A stretch of DNA of 14,466 bases, from assembly GCA_031549115.1 (NCBI GenBank), contig JAVBQJ010000158.1, forward strand, positions 1 to 14,466, given 5' to 3'. This stretch comes from JAVBQJ01 sp031549115. Lineage in GTDB: Bacteria; Verrucomicrobiota; Lentisphaeria; Victivallales; Victivallaceae. The position numbers and the translations under genes were made by a program. The notes under the pieces are model-generated. The model ran no database searches and had not been told where the DNA came from. It saw nothing but the letters and a program-made list of their open reading frames with translations. Each line of letters opens with the position of its first letter. Position 1 is the first letter of the stretch. Below are positions 1 to 5,055 of the stretch, piece after piece.

Positions 1-2
1 GC

Positions 3-860
3 CGCTTTTCCGGTTCGCAGGGCGATCATGTGGAGTCGCTTTTCTACTATCTGGTCAAACTGCCGCAACAGTTCCAGCCGTGGCTGATTCTGTTGCCCGG
101 AGGGCTGTGGCTGTTGTGGAAGCGCGGCTGGGGGCAAAGGCGCTCCGGAGCGTTGCTGGCGCTGTGTTTTTTGATGGTGCCCTATCTCGTGCTGACGGTT
201 TCCTCCAGCAAACGCCAGGTGTATCTGCTGCCGCTGTATGCGCCGGCGGCGCTGGCGGCCGGAAGTTTCACGGTGTGGGGCGCCCGGCGTGTTCTGGGGC
301 GGTTGCGGCTGCCGTCGTGGTGGCGACGCGTTCCCGGTGCGCTTTTCGCGGTCGGCGCCGTGGTGTTTCTGGTGCTGGCGCCGGGGTGGTGCCGGATGTG
401 GCCGGCGGCGGCGCTGGCGTTCGCTCTGGTTTCGCTTGCAAGGAAAATCTCCTGGGAGCGGTATACCGTGTTTCTGCTGCTGGGGGCGGCGTTTTTTTAT
501 ACCGCGATTGACGCGGCGGTCATGGCCCGGCGGAACGACGGCGAATCGCTGCGGGAATTGTTTGCCTACTGCCGTCAGGCCGAGGCGGCCGGAACTCCGG
601 TGATCCTGATCAATCCGGCGGAGCGCGTCCGCGGCGGCGCGTATTACTATTTGCGGCGTCATCTGCCCGAGCGCAAGATGCCGGAATACAACGGTGTTGC
701 TTCGGAGTTGTGGATTGTGCGTGACAAGGAGGCGACCGACGGTCTGGAGTTCGGCGACGACTACCGGATTTACCGGGTGCCGGAGGATCTGCCCGCCTCG
801 TTCAAAGCCGCGTTGGCGCAGAAAACACCGCGCCGTAAACCGGTTGCGTCCGGCTCATAA
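3..860 (+). CDS. ArnT/GT39-type membrane glycosyltransferase, C-terminal part (5' end outside window)
   Basis: The reading frame is open to the left edge. The GTG at 30 is probably not the start, because the residues before it (RFSGSQGDHV) continue naturally into VESLFYYL, as in the 'F..GH.EPFYYY' stretch of ArnT-like GT39 proteins. Family members transfer a sugar from a polyprenyl-phosphate carrier to lipid A, protein or another acceptor on the outer face of the inner membrane. About six hydrophobic segments are visible (around PWLILLPGGLWLLW, LLALCFLMVPYLVL, YLLPLYAPAALAAG, ALFAVGAVVFLVLA, PAAALAFALVSLA, VFLLLGAAFFYTAI), then a soluble tail of roughly 100 residues ending in a small alpha/beta-like region. 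The motif SSSKRQVYLLPLYAPAA is the characteristic 'S-K-R-YLLPLYP' stretch of the family. The catalytic Asp/Glu in the first periplasmic loop lie outside the window. The acceptor is unknown. It ends 4 bp from the convergent HPr gene with no obvious terminator between them. Confidence 0.8.
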   Translation, partial: RFSGSQGDHVESLFYYLVKLPQQFQPWLILLPGGLWLLWKRGWGQRRSGALLALCFLMVPYLVLTVSSSKRQVYLLPLYAPAALAAGSFTVWGARRVLGRLRLPSWWRRVPGALFAVGAVVFLVLAPGWCRMWPAAALAFALVSLARKISWERYTVFLLLGAAFFYTAIDAAVMARRNDGESLRELFAYCRQAEAAGTPVILINPAERVRGGAYYYLRRHLPERKMPEYNGVASELWIVRDKEATDGLEFGDDYRIYRVPEDLPASFKAALAQKTPRRKPVASGS

Positions 861-864
861 TTGC

Positions 865-1146
865 TTATTTCGGCGGGAAATCGAAATCGTGGGCGAAAAG
901 TCCGCTGATACGCTGAATGGCCTTTTCCTCATCGCCGCCTTCGACACGGAGGACGGCCGACTGGCCGGGTTGCAGTCCCAGCGAAATCAACGCAAGGATG
1001 CTGTTCAATTCGGTAACTTCGCCATCGGTGGTGGCCAGTTCGAAGCGCACCCCGGGAAACTCGGCGTTGATGGTGTTCAGAATGACGCTGGCCGGCCGAC
1101 AATGAATGCCCGCCCGGTTTTTAACGACGATTTTGCATTCCCGCAT
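865..1146 (-). CDS. ptsH: HPr-like phosphocarrier protein
   Basis: 93 aa, a normal HPr length. HPr accepts phosphate from enzyme I on a histidine and passes it to sugar permeases; a Ser-phosphorylated form mediates catabolite regulation where HPr kinase exists. The active-site motif GIHCRPAS is present (His15 equivalent), and NSILALISLG aligns with the regulatory Ser-46 region (K-S-I-M-x-x-M-S-L-G), so both phosphosites look intact. The start ATG at 1146 is chosen because the family N-terminus (MRECKIVVKNRAGIH) begins there and AAGGA lies 7 nt upstream; a much longer upstream extension of the frame is antisense to hisI and murB-ddl and is not credible. No enzyme I, HPr kinase or permease gene is in the window, so it could serve a sugar PTS, a nitrogen PTS or only regulation. 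Likely driven by the minus-strand promoter at 1181-1209. Confidence 0.9.
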   Translation of the reverse strand: MRECKIVVKNRAGIHCRPASVILNTINAEFPGVRFELATTDGEVTELNSILALISLGLQPGQSAVLRVEGGDEEKAIQRISGLFAHDFDFPPK

Positions 1147-1180
1147 GTTACTGTCCTTATTGTTTCCTGTGATTGCGCAT

Positions 1181-1209
1181 AATATAATATGCCTCCCGGA
1201 AAAAAGCAA
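1181..1209 (-). promoter_or_regulatory. Predicted sigma-70-like promoter of the HPr gene
   Basis: On the minus strand, TTGCTT (1204-1209) is followed after 17 bp by TATATT (1181-1186). This would give a leader of about 28 nt before the HPr ATG. Spacing is ideal and the -10 sits in an AT-rich patch within GC-rich DNA. Seen in sequence; activity is inferred. Confidence 0.5.
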
Positions 1210-1248
1210 TCGGATTGATGAAAATCGGCAACAAATCCCGTTTCCGAC

Positions 1249-1281
1249 TTGAAAAAAGCATTTTTTCCGGCAAATTATAGT
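1249..1281 (+). promoter_or_regulatory. Possible promoter of the hisI-murB/ddl-ruvC run
   Basis: TTGAAA (1249-1254) is followed by the AT-rich AATTATAGT (1273-1281). The best spacing is 18 bp to AATTAT; the better hexamer TATAGT is 21 bp away, so the assignment is weak. A perfect inverted repeat, GAAAAAA-GCA-TTTTTTC (1251-1267), lies exactly between the two elements and might be an operator or DNA-bending tract. Confidence 0.3.
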
Positions 1282-1308
1282 GGTATGAGATAAATAACGA
1301 AAGACAGA

Positions 1309-1695
1309 ATGGATATGACGGAACTTGATTTTTCCAAAACGGACGGATTGATCCCGGTGATTGCGCAGGACTGGGCGACCGGCGAAGTGCTGATGCTCGC
1401 CTATGTCAACGAAGAGGCATGGAGTGAGACTCTGGCCTCCGGCCACGCCGTCTATTACTCCCGTTCGCGCCGGAAGCTCTGGCGCAAAGGGGAAAGCTCC
1501 GGCCATGTCCAGATCATCCGGGAAATCCTGATCGACTGCGACGGCGACACCATTATTTTCAAGGTCGAGCAGATCGGCGGCGCCGCCTGCCATACCGGTC
1601 ACGTCAGTTGTTTTTACCGGCGCGTCAAGGATGACGGCCTCGAACATATCGCGCATCCGGTGTTCGACCCCGAACATGTCTACCGGAAGAAGTAG
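1309..1695 (+). CDS. hisI: Phosphoribosyl-AMP cyclohydrolase
   Basis: 128 aa, the usual size of the monofunctional enzyme without a fused HisE domain. It hydrolyses the purine ring of phosphoribosyl-AMP in the third step of histidine biosynthesis, in the cytoplasm. Recognised from DGLIPVIAQD near the N-terminus, VYYSRSRRKLWRKGESSGH (residues 48-66), the metal-binding DCDGD (76-80, with Asp76, Asp78 and Asp80) and CHTGHVSCFYR (94-104). The three conserved zinc-ligand cysteines are visible as Cys77, Cys94 and Cys101. The start at 1309 or the second ATG at 1315 are both possible; only a weak GAAAGA lies upstream. The stop is 3 nt before the next gene, so it probably shares a transcript with murB-ddl and ruvC. 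No other his gene is nearby, so the pathway is scattered. Confidence 0.95.
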   Translation: MDMTELDFSKTDGLIPVIAQDWATGEVLMLAYVNEEAWSETLASGHAVYYSRSRRKLWRKGESSGHVQIIREILIDCDGDTIIFKVEQIGGAACHTGHVSCFYRRVKDDGLEHIAHPVFDPEHVYRKK

Positions 1696-1698
1696 CCG

Positions 1699-3546
1699 AT
1701 GATGCCGTACGCATGGCTCGACGATTTGCGCCGGGAGCTTCCCGACCTCGCGGTGGCGGCCGATCGCAGCTGGAGCCGGATGACGACGCTCGGCGTCGGC
1801 AGCGCCTGTCCGGTGGTGGCGACTCCGTCCGGCCCGGCCGAATTCTCCGGCGCGGTGCGCTTCTGCCGGCGGCACGGTGTCCCGTTTTTCATCCTCGGCG
1901 GCGGCAGCAATATCGTCGGCGCCGACGCTCCCGTCGACATGCTGGTGCTGCGGTTGCGGCCGGAATATTTCGGCGGCTTCGCCTGTTGGGAACACGGGGT
2001 CAAGGCCGGCGCGGCGCTGCGAACTGCGGAGGTGGCGCGCCGGGCGGCGGCGGCCGGATTCGGCGGCTTGGCGCCTCTGGCCGGAATCCCCGGGCAGCTC
2101 GGGGGGCTGGCGCGGATGAACGCGGGCGCCAACGGCAGCGAAATCGGCGCTCTGGTCGAATGGGTATCCGGGATAGAACCGGACGGCACGATTTTTTCCC
2201 GGCCGGGGAGCTGCATCGAATGGCGTTACCGGGGGTGTTCGCTGCCGGAAGATACGGTGATTCTCGAAGTGCAATTGCGGCTCCCGGCCGCCGATCCGGA
2301 CGGGGAAAATGCGAAAATCGATGCGGAACTGGCGGCGCGGCGGGAGCGTGAACCGCAGGGGCGCAACGCCGGATGCATTTTCCGCAACCCCGGAGCCGAC
2401 CGTCCGGCTGGCAAACTGATCGACGCCGCCGGGCTCAAAGGCAGCCGCGCCGGCGGCATGGTGGTATCGGCGGCGCACGGGAATTTCCTGGTGAACGAAC
2501 AACAGGCGTCGGCCGCGGATTTCGCCGCGTTGGCGGAACGGGTGGTACGCACAATTTATCAACGCGAGGGGGTTTTTTTGAATACGGAAGTAAAATTTGT
2601 CGATGCTGCGGACGCGGCGCGGGTCCGTGGCAATCGCCCGGAGGTGCCGGTGGCGCTGTTCAAGGGCGGCAGCAGCAGCGAACGCGAGATTTCGCTGCGC
2701 AGCGCGGCGGCGATTGCGCAGGCGCTGGCCAACGCCGGGTATACGGTGCGCGAATACGACATTACCAATTGCGCGCTGCCCGACTGGCTGACCCCGGAGA
2801 TGGTGGTGTACCCGGCGCTGCATGGCGGTTTCGGGGAAAACGGTGAATTGCAGGCTCTGCTTGAAGCCGCCGGCATCCGCTTCGTCGGCTCCGGCAGCGT
2901 TGCCAGCCGCCTGGTGATGGACAAAATCGGCACCAAACGGCTGTTGGATCAACATTCGATTCCGACCGCGCCGTGGGCGGTGGTGACGCCGGAGCATCCG
3001 GAGTTTCCGCCGCGGCTGAAGTTCCCGGTGGTGCTGAAGGCGCCGAAGGAGGGCTCCACCATCGGGATTGCGAAGGTTTCCAATCTCGAGGATTACGCCA
3101 AAGCGCTGGAGGAGTTGTTCCGGCTGGATCATGAAATCCTGGTCGAGGAGTTCATCGCGGGGGTGGAGATTACCGTGCCGGTGGTCAACGGCCGCGCGCT
3201 GCCGGTGATCGAAATCCGCAGCCCCAACGGCTTCTATGATTACGATGCCAAATACGTTTACAACCAGGGCCACACCAACTACTTCTGCCCGCCGGAGACG
3301 GTGCCGGAGACGATTCAGAAGCTGGCGCAGGAGTATTCGCTGGCGTTTTACCGGCTGGCCGGGTGCCGCGATCTGCTGCGGGCCGACTTCATCATCGACG
3401 CCGACGGCATTCCGATGATGCTGGAGGGCAATTCGCTGCCCGGCTGCACCGCCACCAGTCTGGTGCCGAAGGCCGCCAAGGTTGCCGGAATTTCGTTTGA
3501 GCAACTGTGCAGCGAACTGGTGGAAAGCGCGGCGGCACGAAAATGA
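1699..3546 (+). CDS. murB-ddl: Fused UDP-N-acetylenolpyruvoylglucosamine reductase / D-alanine-D-alanine ligase
   Basis: One uninterrupted 615-aa frame holds two complete peptidoglycan enzymes. Residues 1-300 are a type-II-like MurB (FAD/NADPH reduction of UDP-GlcNAc-enolpyruvate): FAD-binding GGGSN (67-71), GIPGQLGG (129-136) then MNAGA, YR at 177-178, the GCIFRNP active-site loop (225-231) and the C-terminal catalytic Glu297 in NTEVKF. Cys226 stands where E. coli MurB has proton-donor Ser229. Residues 316-612 are Ddl (ATP-dependent D-Ala-D-Ala formation): GGSSSEREIS (323-332, Glu328 as in DdlB Glu15), PALHGGFGENGE, GSTIGIAKV (452-460), YDYDAKY, RADFI and EGNSLPG (576-582). The linker is only about 15 residues. 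murB and ddl are often neighbours in division/cell-wall clusters, so fusion from adjacency is plausible; here the gene sits outside such a cluster. Start: GAAGAAG precedes tandem ATGs at 1699 and 1702. It overlaps ruvC by 4 bp. Confidence 0.93.
   Translation: MMPYAWLDDLRRELPDLAVAADRSWSRMTTLGVGSACPVVATPSGPAEFSGAVRFCRRHGVPFFILGGGSNIVGADAPVDMLVLRLRPEYFGGFACWEHGVKAGAALRTAEVARRAAAAGFGGLAPLAGIPGQLGGLARMNAGANGSEIGALVEWVSGIEPDGTIFSRPGSCIEWRYRGCSLPEDTVILEVQLRLPAADPDGENAKIDAELAARREREPQGRNAGCIFRNPGADRPAGKLIDAAGLKGSRAGGMVVSAAHGNFLVNEQQASAADFAALAERVVRTIYQREGVFLNTEVKFVDAADAARVRGNRPEVPVALFKGGSSSEREISLRSAAAIAQALANAGYTVREYDITNCALPDWLTPEMVVYPALHGGFGENGELQALLEAAGIRFVGSGSVASRLVMDKIGTKRLLDQHSIPTAPWAVVTPEHPEFPPRLKFPVVLKAPKEGSTIGIAKVSNLEDYAKALEELFRLDHEILVEEFIAGVEITVPVVNGRALPVIEIRSPNGFYDYDAKYVYNQGHTNYFCPPETVPETIQKLAQEYSLAFYRLAGCRDLLRADFIIDADGIPMMLEGNSLPGCTATSLVPKAAKVAGISFEQLCSELVESAAARK
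2640..2652 (+). promoter_or_regulatory. Internal ribosome binding site and in-frame GTG at the MurB/Ddl junction
   Basis: GGAGG (2640-2644) lies 5 nt before an in-frame GTG (2650-2652) that encodes residue 318 of the fusion. Starting there would give a protein beginning MALFKGGSSSERE, which is exactly where free-standing Ddl enzymes begin, 298 aa long. The placement suggests either a relic of the unfused ddl start or a working internal start that supplies free Ddl. Position and spacing are seen; use in translation is inference. Confidence 0.45.
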
Positions 3547-4049
3547 TTATTCTCGGGTTGGATCCCGCCATTCGCGTCAGCGGTTACGGCGTCATTGAAT
3601 TTGACGGAGGCAACTGGCGTATTCTCGATTGCGGGGTGATCAAGAATACGCCGCGGATGCCGCACAGCGAATGCTTGCGCCGGCTTTTCGGCGGCGTGAC
3701 GCACTTGATCGAGGGGTTCCGTCCCGATTACGCGAGTATGGAGGAGCCGTTCGCCGGAAAGAACGCGGGGACGGCGATTATCCTGGGGATGGCGCGCGGC
3801 GCGATTCTGAGCGCGTTGGCGAATCACGGGATTCCGGCTTACTCGTATATGCCGACGAAGGCGAAAAAGGCGGCGGTGGGAACCGGCAGCGCCACCAAAG
3901 AGCAGGTGGCGCTGATGATGGCGGCGCAGTTCGGCATTGCGCCGGAACATATCCCATTGGATGCCACCGACGCACTGGCATTGGCGATCTGCCACGCCCA
4001 TTTGGTGAGCCGCCCCGAACTCACCGCGCTGCTGACCTCGCCGATCTGA
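3543..4049 (+). CDS. ruvC: Crossover junction endodeoxyribonuclease RuvC
   Basis: 168 aa, close to the usual 170-175. RuvC resolves Holliday junctions together with RuvAB during recombinational repair. The four acidic residues of the RNase-H-like active site are visible: Asp7 in GLDPAIRVSGYG, Glu67 in ASMEEPF, and Asp140 and Asp143 in DATDALALAICH. The GTGSATKEQV stretch (113-122) matches the basic substrate-binding loop region. The GLDPGxR of most RuvC is GLDPAIR here. The ATG at 3543 is chosen because it overlaps the murB-ddl stop as ATGA and begins with the family's MIILGLDP; the frame remains open further upstream inside ddl but that extension has no homologous residues. Translational coupling to murB-ddl is likely. 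ruvA and ruvB are not in the window. Confidence 0.95.
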   Translation: MIILGLDPAIRVSGYGVIEFDGGNWRILDCGVIKNTPRMPHSECLRRLFGGVTHLIEGFRPDYASMEEPFAGKNAGTAIILGMARGAILSALANHGIPAYSYMPTKAKKAAVGTGSATKEQVALMMAAQFGIAPEHIPLDATDALALAICHAHLVSRPELTALLTSPI

Positions 4050-4113
4050 AAAGGCACATATGGCATCATTATCCACTTGTGATCGCGTACGGGGGAGCGC
4101 CGGTCAGGCGCGA

Positions 4114-4166
4114 CCGTGCCGCTAGGAATTGGCGCAGCAAAGCTTGCGCCAAGGAGCGCGGCACGG
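4114..4166. repeat. Nested inverted repeat A1
   Basis: Outer arms CCGTGCCGC (4114-4122) and GCGGCACGG (4158-4166) are perfect over 9 bp. Inside, TTGGCGCA (4129-4136) and TGCGCCAA (4145-4152) pair over 8 bp around an 8-nt loop. The two stems are separated by an internal loop of 6 and 5 nt. Confidence 0.7.
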
Positions 4167-4170
4167 AGCC

Positions 4171-4210
4171 ACCCCCGGCGAACGATGCGGCGAAGCCGCA
4201 TTGAGGGGGT
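4171..4210. repeat. Nested inverted repeat A2 with GCGAAGC mini-hairpin tip
   Basis: Outer arms ACCCCC (4171-4176) and GGGGGT (4205-4210); inner arms ATGCGGC (4185-4191) and GCCGCAT (4195-4201) around a GAA triloop. The tip is the GCGAAGC heptamer, known as an exceptionally stable DNA mini-hairpin. The left internal-loop strand also holds GCGAA. Confidence 0.7.
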
Positions 4211-4244
4211 CGGTCCTAAAAATGCGGTAGCGTTTTTAGGACCG
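4211..4244. terminator. Perfect 12-bp stem A3, candidate bidirectional terminator
   Basis: CGGTCCTAAAAA (4211-4222) pairs perfectly with TTTTTAGGACCG (4233-4244); the 10-nt middle can add three more pairs (one G-U) to leave a GGTA loop. It starts directly after stem A2. The run of A/T within the stem gives U-rich RNA on either strand, suitable for the convergent ruvC and marR transcripts, though it is not the textbook GC stem followed by a U tail. Confidence 0.5.
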
Positions 4245-4250
4245 AAGAGA

Positions 4251-4278
4251 GTTTTTGCCGCCCGGTGGCGGCAAAAAC
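4251..4278. terminator. Perfect 12-bp stem A4, candidate bidirectional terminator
   Basis: GTTTTTGCCGCC (4251-4262) and GGCGGCAAAAAC (4267-4278) form a perfect stem with a CGGT loop. The GC-rich top half and the A/T run at the base are symmetric, so it could stop transcription from both sides. Confidence 0.5.
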
Positions 4279-4408
4279 GTGAAGCCGAGCGGCCGAGCGA
4301 TCCGGGTTTGGAGGGGCTGGCCCCTGCGGTTGCCGGGGCGCAATGCGGCCCCGCTTCCACAATCAAAATTTCCACACTCCAAAAGCGACCGCATCAAATA
4401 AATGGAGT

Positions 4409-4852
4409 TCAGAAAAGCCTCTGCAGTTTGTCATGCAGCGCCTGGCCGACCTCGAAAAACACCTCCTGTTTTTCCCTGGGGATATCGGCCAACAACTCCC
4501 GCATCAGCGTGTCGAAAAAAGCATCCAGCTCATTGCGTTTGTTCAGCCCCGCCTCGGTCAGCCGGATGCAGACGGCGCGGCGGTCTTCGGTGGAGACGAC
4601 CCGTTCGACCAGGCCTTCGCGGACCAGGGTGTCCACGGTTTGCGAAACCGCTCCCGGCGTGATCTGGAATTTTTCGGCGATTTCCTTCAGCATCAGACTC
4701 TGACTTCCGTGGCCGAAGAGACAACCCATCACGCGGAGTTTTCCGAGGGTGACCCGTTCCTCCGGCGACTTTCTGCGGTAGTTCTGCGTGCGCAATCCAT
4801 CGGTGATATGAAACAACAGCTTCCAACTACGCGTGATTTCTACCTCGGTCAT
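4409..4852 (-). CDS. MarR-family transcriptional regulator
   Basis: 147 aa, the typical length for MarR dimers, which use a winged helix and usually respond to small phenolic or oxidant ligands. The winged-helix core is visible: SLMLKEIAEKFQITPGAVSQTVDTLVREGLVER (helices 3 and 4), then the wing with the family DRR signature in STEDRRAVCIRLTEAG. Flanking N- and C-terminal helices would form the dimer interface. The ATG at 4852 (MTEVEITRSW) is chosen over an upstream ATG at 4918 because CCTCCT, read AGGAGG on the minus strand, lies 10 nt before it and the extra 22 residues look like leader sequence. It is divergent from the LacI-family gene, with promoter at 4905-4932. Its target could be itself, the neighbouring operon or distant genes; no ligand can be inferred. 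Confidence 0.9.
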   Translation of the reverse strand: MTEVEITRSWKLLFHITDGLRTQNYRRKSPEERVTLGKLRVMGCLFGHGSQSLMLKEIAEKFQITPGAVSQTVDTLVREGLVERVVSTEDRRAVCIRLTEAGLNKRNELDAFFDTLMRELLADIPREKQEVFFEVGQALHDKLQRLF

Positions 4853-4904
4853 TGTATTTTTCCCTCCTGATGGACTTGAATCGCGGTCCCGCCCCCGGTT
4901 AAAA

Positions 4905-4932
4905 AATATACACGCCATTTGCGCAATGACAA
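4905..4932 (-). promoter_or_regulatory. Predicted promoter of the marR gene with palindrome in the spacer
   Basis: Minus strand: TTGTCA (4927-4932), 16-bp spacer, TATATT (4905-4910). The 8-bp palindrome TTGCGCAA (4919-4926) fills the -35-proximal end of the spacer, an ideal place for autorepression by a MarR dimer. The promoter match is good; the operator role is inference. Confidence 0.5.
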
Positions 4933-4938
4933 ATCGCG

Positions 4939-4952
4939 TTTCCGGCCGGAAA
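4939..4952. promoter_or_regulatory. 14-bp perfect palindrome between divergent regulators
   Basis: TTTCCGGCCGGAAA is perfectly symmetric. It lies just upstream of the marR -35 and 31 bp before the lacI-type gene's -35. A shorter relative, TTTCCGGAAA (4970-4979), shares the same half-site and lies 4 bp before that -35. Likely regulator binding sites; which protein binds is not evident. Confidence 0.45.
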
Positions 4953-4969
4953 ATGAATTTTGATGAAAA

Positions 4970-4979
4970 TTTCCGGAAA
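4970..4979. promoter_or_regulatory. 10-bp palindrome next to the LacI-family gene promoter
   Basis: TTTCCGGAAA repeats the half-site of the 14-bp palindrome at 4939-4952 with a shorter centre; the two centres are 29 bp apart. Its position directly upstream of the -35 suits activator or repressor binding. Confidence 0.35.
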
Positions 4980-4983
4980 ACCC

Positions 4984-5012
4984 TTGACTTTTATCGGAAA
5001 ATACACTATAAT
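4984..5012 (+). promoter_or_regulatory. Strong sigma-70-like promoter of the LacI-family operon
   Basis: TTGACT (4984-4989), 17-bp spacer, TATAAT (5007-5012): five of six and six of six consensus bases with optimal spacing. Transcription would begin about 5019-5020, giving a leader of roughly 36 nt. This is the best promoter in the window. Confidence 0.75.
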
Positions 5013-5019
5013 TGGAATA

Positions 5020-5035
5020 GCAAACACGAGTTTGC
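5020..5035. promoter_or_regulatory. Candidate LacI-family operator at the transcription start
   Basis: GCAAAC-ACGA-GTTTGC is a 16-bp inverted repeat with a central CG and 6-bp arms. Even length and a central CpG are the hallmark of LacI/GalR-family operators, where the hinge helices open the minor groove. It begins at the predicted +1, so binding would block initiation and give autorepression of the whole operon. Confidence 0.6.
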
Positions 5036-5055
5036 ACAAAAAAGAGGAATTATTC

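Larger units (their letters stand above)
4050..4408. other. Hairpin-dense intergenic region between convergent ruvC and marR (island A)
   Basis: No credible gene is present; the one frame crossing it on plus is antisense to marR and has no recognisable domain. The stretch is largely built of consecutive inverted repeats: a nested pair at 4114-4166, another at 4171-4210, a 12-bp perfect stem at 4211-4244, a 12-bp perfect stem at 4251-4278, and a possible outer stem 4307-4313/4377-4383 enclosing two GC hairpins (4312-4325, 4334-4353). An 8-bp tandem duplication GCCGAGCG lies at 4284-4299. Lying between two convergent genes it would serve as a bidirectional terminator, but the number and nesting of stems exceeds what termination needs. 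It could also be a REP-like repeat cluster or a structured RNA. Confidence 0.6.

Noticed and set aside
30..860. GTG at position 30 as the true start of the glycosyltransferase
   Set aside because: The frame is open to the window edge and the residues before the GTG fit the family, so the gene is cut by the window.
865..3504. An 879-codon open frame on minus running from the HPr gene back through hisI and murB-ddl
   Set aside because: It is antisense to clearly recognisable genes, is rich in Arg, His, Gln and Pro, and shows no domain. Only its last 93 codons, in their own right, are the HPr gene. Long antisense frames are expected from GC-rich codon use.
4080..4383. CRISPR array
   Set aside because: The repeats are palindromic stems of differing sequence, not identical direct repeats with regular spacers, and no cas gene is near.
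4116..4703. A 195-codon plus frame crossing island A and the 3' part of marR
   Set aside because: It translates the inverted repeats and is antisense to marR; no RBS or domain.
4960..5055. Upstream ATG at 4960 as start of the LacI-family gene
   Set aside because: It lies before the predicted -35 and -10 elements, has no RBS, and the added 32 residues are not part of the family; 5056 has AGAGGAA at good spacing.
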